NCBI RefSeq assembly: GCF_017545445.1
Contig: NZ_JAFWOM010000062.1
Location: 1-50,784 of the forward strand
DNA length: 50,784 nt
Source of the DNA: Fibrobacter sp.
GTDB lineage: Bacteria; Fibrobacterota; Fibrobacteria; Fibrobacterales; Fibrobacteraceae
Direction: 5' to 3'
The notes under the pieces were generated by a model. The model worked only from the letters and a program-made list of their open reading frames with translations, ran no database searches and was not told where the DNA came from. This document shows positions 14,497-22,342 of this stretch, piece by piece; position 1 is the stretch's first letter; the number at the start of each line of letters is the position of its first letter. A program made the position numbers and the translations under genes.

Positions 14497-16407
14497 ATGC
14501 CTTTTTCTTGGTACATTAGACGATTAAAAACTTTTTCTGCCGGTGAGTTTATTTTCCGCATTCGTCAACGGTTGCGTACGCATGTTTTGGATAAACATGT
14601 AATGAATACGTGTAAAAAAAAGAATATGTCTGCTTCGGTCAATTTGCCTAGATCTTCGATGATTGATGATGTCTCGGAACATTTGGATTATCCGATTTTT
14701 GAGAAGTCCATCGATGTTTTCAAAAAGATTGATTGGCATCTCGATCTATCGACGGGACGAACTTTCCCAAAGTCTTTTGCGCACAAGATTGATATCCGTA
14801 GCGATAAGTATGGCAGCGCAAAGCATGTGTGGGAAGTGAACCGTATGCAGTTTATGCTGCATATTGCATGGCATTATAAAAATAGTGGTGATAAAAATTA
14901 TCTGGATTTGTTCTGCTACCATTTGACAAGTTGGAAAAACGAAAACCCATATATGGTGGGAGTCAACTGGTATAGCAATATCGAAGTGAATTTGCGATTG
15001 ATTTGCTGGTATTTTTGTTGGCAAGTTTTGGGTGTGGATTCGCTTCGTAAAGTTGATTTTGAATTAGACAAGTTTGTAAGTGATGTTTGGTTGCCTTTGA
15101 TTTATGAACATGCAGAGTATTCGTATAATCACCCATCGTTGTGTTCTTCGGCAAACAACCATTTGATTTCAGAATATGCGGGCCTTTTTGTTGCTGCGTG
15201 CGGTTGGAATATTCCGCATCGTCATGCGCGTTTGAAGTATGCGCGGGCGGGCTTGGAACGTGAAATTCTTTTGCAGAATACCGCAGAAGGCGTGAACCGC
15301 GAAGAAGCTGCGGAATACATCCAGTTTATCGATGACTTTTTCTTGATTGCCGCAGTGGTAGGGAAGAACTCGGGTGTTCCATTTTCGGAATCGTATAACG
15401 AGCGGCTCCATGCGATGGCGAATTACATGAATGTGATGCTGGACTCTAAATGCAATTATCCGATGTACGGCGATGGCGATGACGGTTTTGTTTTACGCCC
15501 GGATGCTGGCGGCCATTTCAATAATTTCAAGTCTTTGTTAGCTTCGTTCGCAGTGTATTTTAACGATGCCTCGCTTAAACGTACGGATGTCCTGTGGGAT
15601 GAAAAAAATGAATTGCTGTTCGGAGCGATTGGTCGTGAAAAGTTTGTGTCCATGCCGGCGGTTGCTGTTGGATTTTCAATGGATGGAAATAGGTTCTATC
15701 CTGAAAGTGGACATTATATTTTTAAACGCGTGAAAGGCGTTGCCGTTTCGGGCTTTCGTGAAACTTATTTGCATTTTGATGCGGCTCCGCTTGGATACTT
15801 GAGCATAGCGGCACACGGTCATGCCGATGCGCTTAGCTTTATCTTGCATGTCGATGGATGCCCTATTGTTGTGGATCCGGGAACGTTTACGTATCATACG
15901 CACAAAGATTTAAGAAATTATTTTGTGAGTACGCTTGCCCATAATACGGTTTGCGTGAATGGGAAAAATCAGGCAAATCAGGCGGGGCCGACGATGTGGC
16001 TTTCGCATTATCATTGCAAGACGCTGAATCAGGGCGAAAATTTTGTTGAAGCGACGCATGACGGATATCGCAAAGAGGGTGTCCAACATGTGCGGAAAAT
16101 TGAATTTGACCGTGATGTAAATGAATTTATCATTACGGATACTTTGCATTGCAAGGTTCCTGCGTCTGTAGAAATCCCATTCCATTTGCATCCATCGGTA
16201 AATGCGAAATTGCAGGGCTCTACAGCGGTTCTCGAATTCGCAGGAAAGGCAAAGGTGCAAATGTCTTTGGATTCAAAATTGCCCTACGAGATTCGTGAGG
16301 GATGGTATTCGGAACACTTTGGCGAAAAAGTCCAGACGACATTTTTGTATGCAAAGACGAATTGTAAAGGGGATATGGTATTTGTGACCCGGTTGCAAGT
16401 ACTTTGA
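14497..16407 (+). CDS. Heparinase II/III family polysaccharide lyase-like protein
   Basis: A 636-residue protein with the two-part layout of heparinase II/III proteins. An alpha-helical toroid region (about residues 60-350; NHLISEYAGLFVAACGW, EAAEYIQFIDDFFLIAAV) is followed by a beta-sandwich region with YLSIAAHGHADALSF, VDPGTFTYH and FVSTLAHNTVCVNG, which carry the conserved His/Tyr/Asn residues. Such proteins beta-eliminate at uronic acids; they are common in capsule loci and may trim or release a uronate polymer, matching the ugd and algD products. There is no obvious signal peptide, unusual for an extracellular or periplasmic lyase. The ATG at 14497 is chosen over a TTG six codons upstream because it sits 7 nt after a promoter-like box. 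A relic of a second copy lies at 9,823. Confidence 0.88.
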   Translation: MPFSWYIRRLKTFSAGEFIFRIRQRLRTHVLDKHVMNTCKKKNMSASVNLPRSSMIDDVSEHLDYPIFEKSIDVFKKIDWHLDLSTGRTFPKSFAHKIDIRSDKYGSAKHVWEVNRMQFMLHIAWHYKNSGDKNYLDLFCYHLTSWKNENPYMVGVNWYSNIEVNLRLICWYFCWQVLGVDSLRKVDFELDKFVSDVWLPLIYEHAEYSYNHPSLCSSANNHLISEYAGLFVAACGWNIPHRHARLKYARAGLEREILLQNTAEGVNREEAAEYIQFIDDFFLIAAVVGKNSGVPFSESYNERLHAMANYMNVMLDSKCNYPMYGDGDDGFVLRPDAGGHFNNFKSLLASFAVYFNDASLKRTDVLWDEKNELLFGAIGREKFVSMPAVAVGFSMDGNRFYPESGHYIFKRVKGVAVSGFRETYLHFDAAPLGYLSIAAHGHADALSFILHVDGCPIVVDPGTFTYHTHKDLRNYFVSTLAHNTVCVNGKNQANQAGPTMWLSHYHCKTLNQGENFVEATHDGYRKEGVQHVRKIEFDRDVNEFIITDTLHCKVPASVEIPFHLHPSVNAKLQGSTAVLEFAGKAKVQMSLDSKLPYEIREGWYSEHFGEKVQTTFLYAKTNCKGDMVFVTRLQVL

Positions 16408-16417
16408 TCTTTTTTTC

Positions 16418-16424
16418 TAGATTT
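16418..16424 (+). promoter_or_regulatory. TAGATTT box before a GT4 gene
   Basis: TAGATTT after a run TTTTTTTC, ending 5 nt before the ATG at 16430. The same string with the same T run precedes the genes at 14497 and 26451. It suggests an internal promoter with a leaderless start inside the gene cluster. Confidence 0.4.
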
Positions 16425-16429
16425 CATGT

Positions 16430-17482
16430 ATGTTTGAAAAGGTCTGTCATATTGGTCCTGCGTTAGATGTACAGGGAGGCATTAGCTCTGTACTTGCCAG
16501 CTATAAAAAATTGTTCGAATTGCCGGATGAAAATTTCATGCCGTCTTACAACGGCTCGTTCGTCAGGTCGCTGCCCCTCTTTGTTTGCTTGTGCTTGAAG
16601 CTTTTGTTCTGCCCTCCTGATGTTCCATGTTTTCAAATACATACCTCTTTTAACGGAAGTTTTTTCCGCAAGTTCTTGGTAAGCCTTTGTTTGCGGTTAC
16701 GCCGAAAAAAATACGTAGTCCATGTTCATGGAAGCCGTTTCATAAGAATGTGCGAAACGTCTCCAAAGTTTGTTCAACGCTTTATTCGTTGCTATTTTAG
16801 GCATTCCGCAATGGTTGTTTGCATTACTCCGGATATGCAGGAATTTTTAGACGATTTCGTGGGCAAGGGGGTGTGTCGCTATGTCGTTATTCCTAATCCT
16901 TGTTCGACAATCGCTGAAGTTCCTGTCGATTTGACTTTGCATGAAAAGCCGGTGAAGATTGTTTTTTCGGGAAGGTACGGACAAAGAAAAGGCGTGTATG
17001 ACCTGATAAAAGCGTTCTCAAATGCAAATTTCAAGATTCCGGCGGAATTGTATCTGTTTGGCGATGGCGAAGTGGAAAAGGTCAAGTCCGTAGTCGCAGA
17101 ATCGCCAAAGGCGGCGTTAATCCATGTTTCGGATTGGCTGAAGCACGAGGAGTATTTGAAAACGCTAGCCCAATTTGATTTTCTTGCATTACCTTCTTAT
17201 GCAGAAACGTTTGGCATGAGTCTTGTTGAAGCTATGGGCCTTGGAATGCCTGTTGTTGCAGCGCGTTCAGGCGGAGTCCCGTATGTGGTACGCGATGGCG
17301 TGGATGGTTTTTTGGTGGATGCGGGAGACGTCCAGATGTTGTCGAAGAAACTGGAAACCCTTGTTGATGATACGGCCTTGCGAGTTCGTATGGGGCGTGA
17401 CGCTTGGATGGATGCCGTAAAGAATTATAAGAGCGATGTTGTCTTGGATAAGCTAGAAAACGCGTATGAGGGAATGAAGTGA
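16430..17482 (+). CDS. Glycosyltransferase family 4
   Basis: A 350-residue GT-B enzyme. The N-terminal half starts HIGPALDVQGGISSVL, with the Gly-Gly acceptor loop typical of GT4; the C-terminal half has FSGRYGQRKGVYDLIKAF, LYLFGDGE and ETFGMSLVEAMGLGMPVVAARSGG, the EX7E nucleotide-sugar site (Glu...Glu). Sugar donor and linkage cannot be deduced. It starts 22 nt after the heparinase gene, and its stop codon overlaps the ATG of the next gene (TGATG), so the downstream CDP-glycerol-type transferase is translationally coupled to it. It probably adds one sugar of the repeat unit. Confidence 0.9.
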   Translation: MFEKVCHIGPALDVQGGISSVLASYKKLFELPDENFMPSYNGSFVRSLPLFVCLCLKLLFCPPDVPCFQIHTSFNGSFFRKFLVSLCLRLRRKKYVVHVHGSRFIRMCETSPKFVQRFIRCYFRHSAMVVCITPDMQEFLDDFVGKGVCRYVVIPNPCSTIAEVPVDLTLHEKPVKIVFSGRYGQRKGVYDLIKAFSNANFKIPAELYLFGDGEVEKVKSVVAESPKAALIHVSDWLKHEEYLKTLAQFDFLALPSYAETFGMSLVEAMGLGMPVVAARSGGVPYVVRDGVDGFLVDAGDVQMLSKKLETLVDDTALRVRMGRDAWMDAVKNYKSDVVLDKLENAYEGMK

Positions 17483-18594
17483 TGAAAAAGCGGATGAAGT
17501 TGTTTGTGCTAAGAATTATTTGTCTTGCAGTTTCGGTTTTGTTTCCCTTGAAAAAAAAGAAAGTGTTCTTCAAGGCATATCATGGCTTGCGTTATGCGTG
17601 CAATCCGAGATTTATTTCGGAAAAATTGCATGAAATGGCGCCGGATTACGAAATTGTATGGAGCTTTAAAGATTCTTCGAAAATAGACGATTTCCCTGGT
17701 TATGCAAGAATGGTGAAGTCGGGCGGCCTTAGGGAATGTATTGAAATGTTCACTTCGAAGGTTTGCGTTTTTAATGCGGGTATCATTATCCCGTGTAAAC
17801 GCAAAGGGCAGTTCTTTTTGGATACGTGGCATGGTGACCGTGCATTTAAAAAAGTCGATGAATCCGCGGATGGAAAAAATACGCTTGCCGATGCATATCG
17901 CATCATGGATGTGGTTTTATCTGGCTCGGATTATGCGGACAACGTCTATCATGATGCGATGAAATTTTCAGGTGAAATCTTGCATTGTGGAACGCCTCGC
18001 AATGATGTGTTTTTTGGCGATTCCTCGGCTCGTTTGCAAAATGTTCGAAAGAAACTGAACATCGCGGCGGATTGCGTTTTGACGTTTGCTCCGACATTTC
18101 GGGGAATTTGCAATGGTGTTGCGGAATTGAATTTCTCGAATCTTCTGGATAAACTTGAAACGAAAACCGGGAAAACGTGGAATGTGCTTGTTCGTCAGCA
18201 TTACAAGGTGAAGGTGAACGACGGCTGGAATAAGGATTGTCGAATTATCAATGCATCGCGTTATCCTGAAATGCAGGATATTTTGTTAGCTTCGGATATC
18301 GTCATATCAGATTATTCTTCGCTTGTCGGGGATTTTGTCTTGCTGAATCGCCCCGTCTTTCTTTATGTTCCAGATTTGGAAGAGTATAAAGCCGGGCGCG
18401 GACTTTATTTTGATATTGAGAAAAGCCCGTTTTGGTACGCTCGCACTGAAACAGAATTGTTTGAAAAAATTATTAATGTAGATGAGAATTTGGTAAAGAA
18501 AAATTGTAGAGATATTCTTGATTTTTATGGCCATGTTTGCGAAAATGGAAACGCTTCTGAACAAGTGTGCCGCTGGATTTTGAGCAAAGTATGA
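17482..18594 (+). CDS. CDP-glycerol glycerophosphotransferase-like protein (TagB/TagF type)
   Basis: A 370-residue GT-B-like protein of the CDP-glycerol:poly(glycerophosphate) glycerophosphotransferase family (Pfam PF04464). It has one hydrophobic N-terminal segment and the family segments FLDTWHGD (catalytic-type His), GTPRNDVFF, LTFAPTFRG, VLVRQHY and SDIVISDYSSLVGDFVLLNRPVFLY. Such enzymes transfer glycerol phosphate, or in related branches ribitol phosphate, onto a glycan or glycolipid. The presence of tagD 2.4 kb away, which makes CDP-glycerol, supports glycerol phosphate as the substrate. ATG at 17482 overlaps the preceding stop; a GTG one codon earlier is less likely. The following GT2 overlaps by ATGA. 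Confidence 0.88.
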   Translation: MKKRMKLFVLRIICLAVSVLFPLKKKKVFFKAYHGLRYACNPRFISEKLHEMAPDYEIVWSFKDSSKIDDFPGYARMVKSGGLRECIEMFTSKVCVFNAGIIIPCKRKGQFFLDTWHGDRAFKKVDESADGKNTLADAYRIMDVVLSGSDYADNVYHDAMKFSGEILHCGTPRNDVFFGDSSARLQNVRKKLNIAADCVLTFAPTFRGICNGVAELNFSNLLDKLETKTGKTWNVLVRQHYKVKVNDGWNKDCRIINASRYPEMQDILLASDIVISDYSSLVGDFVLLNRPVFLYVPDLEEYKAGRGLYFDIEKSPFWYARTETELFEKIINVDENLVKKNCRDILDFYGHVCENGNASEQVCRWILSKV

Positions 18595-19583
18595 AAAAGT
18601 CCGTATCGTTTGTTTTGCCTGTTTATAATGCGGAAAAATACCTACAGGAATCTGTTGATTCTGTCCTGAAAATCGGCAATCGTCTGGATTGGGAACTCGT
18701 TTTGGTTGATGATGGATCGAAGGATTCAAGCCCTTCCATTTGCGATGCGCTTGCCGCTTGTAACGCATGTGTGCGTGTAATGCATGTTGAAAATGGTGGC
18801 GTGAGCCGTGCACGGAATTTGGGAATTGCTGCATCGACCAAGGACTTTATCACTTTTATCGATGCGGATGACTGGATTGATGCGGATGCTTTTGTAAAAG
18901 CTTTTCTGACATTTGTTAGCCTTGACGCTGAACTGGGATATGTTCCGTTTTTCCGCTTTGAAAACAGCGCTTGTAGGGAAGTTTCTTTGCCTATTGGCGG
19001 TGACAAGGTTCTTTCGCCAGAGGAAAAAGAGGATGTGCTCAAAAGGAAACTCGGGGCCGGTCAGGGCTTGAATGGCTTTGTCTGGCGCTGTTTGTTTTCG
19101 AGAGCACTTGTTGCCGGGATTGAATTCGATACGTCGCTCAAGTACAATGAGGATGTCCTTTTTTGTCTGGAATCACTTTATAAGGCTCAGAAAGTTGCGG
19201 TTGTTCAACAGGCGTACTATTACTATAGGGTAAATCAGGAGCCGCAAGCGGACGACAAAGGAACGTATTCTCTTGAAAATCGCATCGCTGGATGGAATAA
19301 GATAAAGGAGTGGGCGCAATCCAATCGTATCGATTTTGAATTTGCTTTGATGCGTAGGCGTTGTCCTATTTATGCAAGGCTCTTTGCCGCCGCTTCCCGC
19401 GATAATCCAAGAGGAATTAGGCGCATGAAGGCTTTATGGAAAATTCATTGCGAAATTCCGCATGGAGAGTATAGCCAATGGAAACCTAGTTTCTGGGGAA
19501 AATCCTTTGTTCCATACTCGCTATTTTGCCGTTATGGCTTTAGGTTGTTCGGGTTCCTCTATCTCTGCTTCAGATTCTTCTAG
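18591..19583 (+). CDS. Glycosyltransferase family 2
   Basis: A 330-residue GT-A enzyme. It opens VSFVLPVYNAEKYL, has LVLVDDGSKDSS for nucleotide binding and FIDADDWID with the DxD metal site, and an amphipathic or membrane-near C-terminal tail ending in aromatic residues (GFLYLCFRFF). The ATG at 18591 forms an ATGA overlap with the upstream gene; a Met 8 codons upstream is not needed. The last 63 bp are convergent with, and overlap, the end of the wzy-like gene on the other strand. The donor sugar is unknown. It probably closes the short operon heparinase - GT4 - TagF-like - GT2. Confidence 0.88.
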   Translation: MKKSVSFVLPVYNAEKYLQESVDSVLKIGNRLDWELVLVDDGSKDSSPSICDALAACNACVRVMHVENGGVSRARNLGIAASTKDFITFIDADDWIDADAFVKAFLTFVSLDAELGYVPFFRFENSACREVSLPIGGDKVLSPEEKEDVLKRKLGAGQGLNGFVWRCLFSRALVAGIEFDTSLKYNEDVLFCLESLYKAQKVAVVQQAYYYYRVNQEPQADDKGTYSLENRIAGWNKIKEWAQSNRIDFEFALMRRRCPIYARLFAAASRDNPRGIRRMKALWKIHCEIPHGEYSQWKPSFWGKSFVPYSLFCRYGFRLFGFLYLCFRFF

Positions 19584-20915
19584 GGCCTCTTCATCTTTTG
19601 TGTGGTTGATTGCCGCCATACGTGTTCTGGCGAGACAAAAACCTAAAAGAATGTAACCATATACGATGCTGTTTGCCAATGTTCCTGAAAGAATCAGGAA
19701 TGCGGTGAACGATAATGTTACTAACGCCCCGCACTTGGCATACAAAGTCCTTTTCCTGTGTATCAGGAAGTAGAACTGGAAGTATAAAAGGAATGCGAAG
19801 AAACCGCCCAGTCCAAGGAATCCGTAATCTATAAGCCTTCTGAATATGATGGATTCCAATCCGCCAAGGTCTTCGTCGTCGGATCCCCAGGCTTTTCCTT
19901 TGGAGCCTTCATCGCCGGCTTCGAAAACGTATTTGGAAGTGTACTGAACCCCGTTACCGTAAATGGGCGATTGCTGGATTGTCAATATGGAGAACAACAG
20001 TTGTTCCCTTCGTAAGTCCAGGCTACTCCCGTTGGAATTTTCAAAATGATTGATGGCTAAAGAGATGAGAGTCCCGAACGAAATGATAGTGACACCCGCA
20101 AGGAGTATCTTAAGGTAAATGTTGACTTTTGAAAAGATGAATACGGCGGTGACCAATACGGCGCAAATCATTGAGGTTCTGGAACCGCTTACATACATTC
20201 CTATAATAAGCGCTACCAGTGTAGCGACTAGCTTATTCTGCGATATGATGTTTTTTTTCCAAATCGATAAATAAAAAGCGAACAATGTTGACAATACCGT
20301 TCCCAATGCTGTCGGGTGGACCGTCGTCACTGCGGCGCGAATTCGCCAGGATTCGATGAATACGGCGCCCTTGTCTAGGGATGCAAAGCTCGCGTCGTAG
20401 TTGGGATAAGCGGAGCAGATGAGCATATAGGGGATGTTGTACTTGATTGATACTTCGATTACGGCGAATCCGCAAAAAATAATGGTGGGTTTATAGAGTT
20501 TTTCGAATATTTCATTTCCTTTGGTATGGGTTCCGGCGATGAATGCCGCAATCAAGTAACCGTACGATTCGCAAAAATCTCTTGCCGCAATGTAAAATGT
20601 CTGTGGGTCAAATCCCTCTGTGTTTAGAATCGTTGTCGTTGTGCATGCAATAATTAAAAATAGAGGAATATAAAGGATTCGTTTGTAATTGGTATGATTT
20701 TTCCCGATGGCTTGAATGAATTCTATAAAAAGGTATGCGTAGATGAAAGCGTGGTTCGGGGCTACTGTTGGTTTTGCGATAATTGTGCCTGCCATGGGGA
20801 AAAGCAATGTCCCTAATGCGAGTGCATAGAATTTCCCTGCTTCGTCACCTTTGCAGATCTTGTAAAGAATGGCTGCAAATAAAAAATAAACAGGCAGGTT
20901 TAATGCAAAACTCAT
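19521..20915 (-). CDS. O-antigen polymerase/ligase-like membrane protein (Wzy-type)
   Basis: A 464-residue protein with about 11-12 membrane helices and one large periplasmic loop toward the C-terminal half (about residues 285-350, including HFENSNGSSLDLRREQLLF and SPIYGNGVQYTS). GSRTSMICAVLV and the loop with Arg and Gly-Asn-Gly-type residues are typical of the O-antigen polymerase/ligase (Wzy/WaaL) fold. With Wzx and Wzc in the same locus it is probably the polymerase. A charged Glu-rich tail (EEALEESEAEIEEPE) follows the last helix; its codons overlap the GT2 gene on the other strand. A TAGATTT box ends 5 nt before the ATG, with no Shine-Dalgarno. Confidence 0.8.
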   Translation of the reverse strand: MSFALNLPVYFLFAAILYKICKGDEAGKFYALALGTLLFPMAGTIIAKPTVAPNHAFIYAYLFIEFIQAIGKNHTNYKRILYIPLFLIIACTTTTILNTEGFDPQTFYIAARDFCESYGYLIAAFIAGTHTKGNEIFEKLYKPTIIFCGFAVIEVSIKYNIPYMLICSAYPNYDASFASLDKGAVFIESWRIRAAVTTVHPTALGTVLSTLFAFYLSIWKKNIISQNKLVATLVALIIGMYVSGSRTSMICAVLVTAVFIFSKVNIYLKILLAGVTIISFGTLISLAINHFENSNGSSLDLRREQLLFSILTIQQSPIYGNGVQYTSKYVFEAGDEGSKGKAWGSDDEDLGGLESIIFRRLIDYGFLGLGGFFAFLLYFQFYFLIHRKRTLYAKCGALVTLSFTAFLILSGTLANSIVYGYILLGFCLARTRMAAINHTKDEEALEESEAEIEEPEQPKAITAK

Positions 20916-20920
20916 ATTAC

Positions 20921-20927
20921 AAATCTA
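20921..20927 (-). promoter_or_regulatory. TAGATTT box before the wzy-like gene
   Basis: On the - strand TTTTAGATTTG ends 5 nt before the ATG at 20915. This agrees with the TAnnTTTG form of Bacteroidetes promoters. No Shine-Dalgarno follows. Confidence 0.4.
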
Positions 20928-21047
20928 AAATTTTGTTGTACTCTTATAGCTTCGGTGGTTGAATGAATTACAGGATAGCGTGTATTGGATTGTAAAACAT
21001 TTAACGGTCGTTTCTATAGTACAACGCTGATTGTGGGTTAAAATTCC

Positions 21048-21452
21048 TTAATGGTCTTTAATTTCTTGTTTTATTTCCGTAGTGCTTATACCTTCGGTCC
21101 TTGGGAGGTAGATGACTTCGCAGTAATCTTTGAGAAAATCAAATTTACCAGTCCAGTCACTGCCCATCACAAATAAATCGCAATCGTATTTTTGAACATC
21201 GTCTTTTTTTTGCTCCCAATTGTCTTCGCGGATGACCTTGGTGACCATGCGGAGCGATTCGACTATTTCTTTGCGGTATTCAAACGGAACGATGCATTTT
21301 TTCCCTTTTAGCGCATTGAACTCGTCTGAAGAAACGGCCACGTAAAGTTCCTCTGCCATTTCTGCAATTCTTTTAAGAAGTCGCAAGTGACCAATGTGGA
21401 ACAGGTCGTAAGTGCCGTAGGTGATCGCTCGCTTGTATTTTTTTCCGTTCAT
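21048..21452 (-). CDS. tagD: Glycerol-3-phosphate cytidylyltransferase
   Basis: Makes CDP-glycerol from CTP and glycerol 3-phosphate. The 134-residue sequence follows Bacillus TagD almost throughout: AITYGTYDLFHIGHLRLL with the HIGH nucleotide-binding motif, ALKGKK, EYRKEIVESLR, EDNWEQKKDDV, FVMGSDWTGKFDFL and LPRTEGISTTEIK with the signature ISTT. It pairs with the TagF/TagB-like transferase at 17,482. Placed alone on -, between the wzy-like gene (132-nt gap) and the divergent exonuclease-like gene. The name is TagD by similarity; in a Gram-negative the product would go into a capsule or O-chain modification, not wall teichoic acid. Confidence 0.95.
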   Translation of the reverse strand: MNGKKYKRAITYGTYDLFHIGHLRLLKRIAEMAEELYVAVSSDEFNALKGKKCIVPFEYRKEIVESLRMVTKVIREDNWEQKKDDVQKYDCDLFVMGSDWTGKFDFLKDYCEVIYLPRTEGISTTEIKQEIKDH

Positions 21453-21490
21453 GGAAACAAAAATAAAAAAAAGACATAGCCGAAATGTAT

Positions 21491-21497
21491 TATATTT
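21491..21497 (+). promoter_or_regulatory. TATATTT box before the exported nuclease-like gene
   Basis: TATATTT followed by five T and the ATG at 21503. It lies in the 50-nt divergent spacer shared with tagD. The gap of 5 nt to the ATG matches the gaps at 16430 and 20915. Confidence 0.35.
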
Positions 21498-21502
21498 TTT
21501 TT

Positions 21503-22342
21503 ATGCAGAATAAAAAACTTCTTTTCGCTATCATTTTTTGCGCCTTGGCTTTTTTCCAGACGGTCCAGGCAGAACGTATCACTTTCGCTACGTGGAACAT
21601 TCGCTTTGCGAATGCGGAAGATTCTTTAGCGGGAAATGCTTGGTCTGTTCGCGTCGAAAAGATTGCGGAGATAGTCCGTTTTTACGATTTGGATATTCTG
21701 GTGGTTCAAGAACCGGATTCGCAGCAGGTTTTAGATCTCGCTGCTCAATTGCCGGAATACACTTATATCCAAACAGATTCGGTGCAGATTCATCCGATTT
21801 ATTTTAAGAAGAGTAAATTCAAAGCTGTAAAATCGGGCCAGTTCTGGTATTCGGAAAGTGGCATCCCTTGGGAAAAAGGCTGGGATGCAAGACATTCGCG
21901 TTTTTGCTCCTGGGTGAACTTGAGGAGGGGCAATAAGAGATTTTTCGTGTTCAATTCCCATTGGGATCATATTGGCAAGGAATCCCGTAATCAGTCTGCA
22001 AGGCTTGCTGTAGAACAGGTGAAAAAAATTGCAGGTCGCAATCGTGTTATTTTTGCGGGAGATTTGAATACGCAAGCAGACAGTAAAGCCATTACGTATG
22101 TCAATACTTCGTCTATTCTCAAGGATGCCAAGGAACTTGCGAAAGTAAAGCTTATCCCGTCAGGTTCGTTCAATTCGTTTGACGTCAATGACAAGGCTCA
22201 ACGCCAGATCGACCATATTTCCGTAACCCCCTCTATACCGATTTATCGGTATGGAATATTGGACCATCGCTATTACGATGGGACGAAGTGGCGCTATCCG
22301 TCAGACCATTTCCCGGTCATTATGGATTTTGAGCTAAAATAA
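21503..22342 (+). CDS. Exported endonuclease/exonuclease/phosphatase family protein
   Basis: A 279-residue protein with signal peptide (MQNKKLLFAIIFCALAFFQ, cleavage likely after VQA). All EEP-fold blocks are present: TWNIRFAN, VVQEPD (metal Glu), NSHWDHIG, FAGDLNT (Asp-Leu-Asn), QIDHI and SDHFPV (catalytic His). The family includes DNases, phosphodiesterases, sphingomyelinases and inositol phosphatases; being exported, it may cleave phosphodiesters or extracellular DNA, but no substrate is evident. The start at 21503 gives the clean signal peptide; an ATG at 21485 would add six residues and place the start inside the promoter-like box. Its last 9 bp overlap the convergent GT8 gene. Its place in a polysaccharide locus may be incidental. 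Confidence 0.85.
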   Translation: MQNKKLLFAIIFCALAFFQTVQAERITFATWNIRFANAEDSLAGNAWSVRVEKIAEIVRFYDLDILVVQEPDSQQVLDLAAQLPEYTYIQTDSVQIHPIYFKKSKFKAVKSGQFWYSESGIPWEKGWDARHSRFCSWVNLRRGNKRFFVFNSHWDHIGKESRNQSARLAVEQVKKIAGRNRVIFAGDLNTQADSKAITYVNTSSILKDAKELAKVKLIPSGSFNSFDVNDKAQRQIDHISVTPSIPIYRYGILDHRYYDGTKWRYPSDHFPVIMDFELK

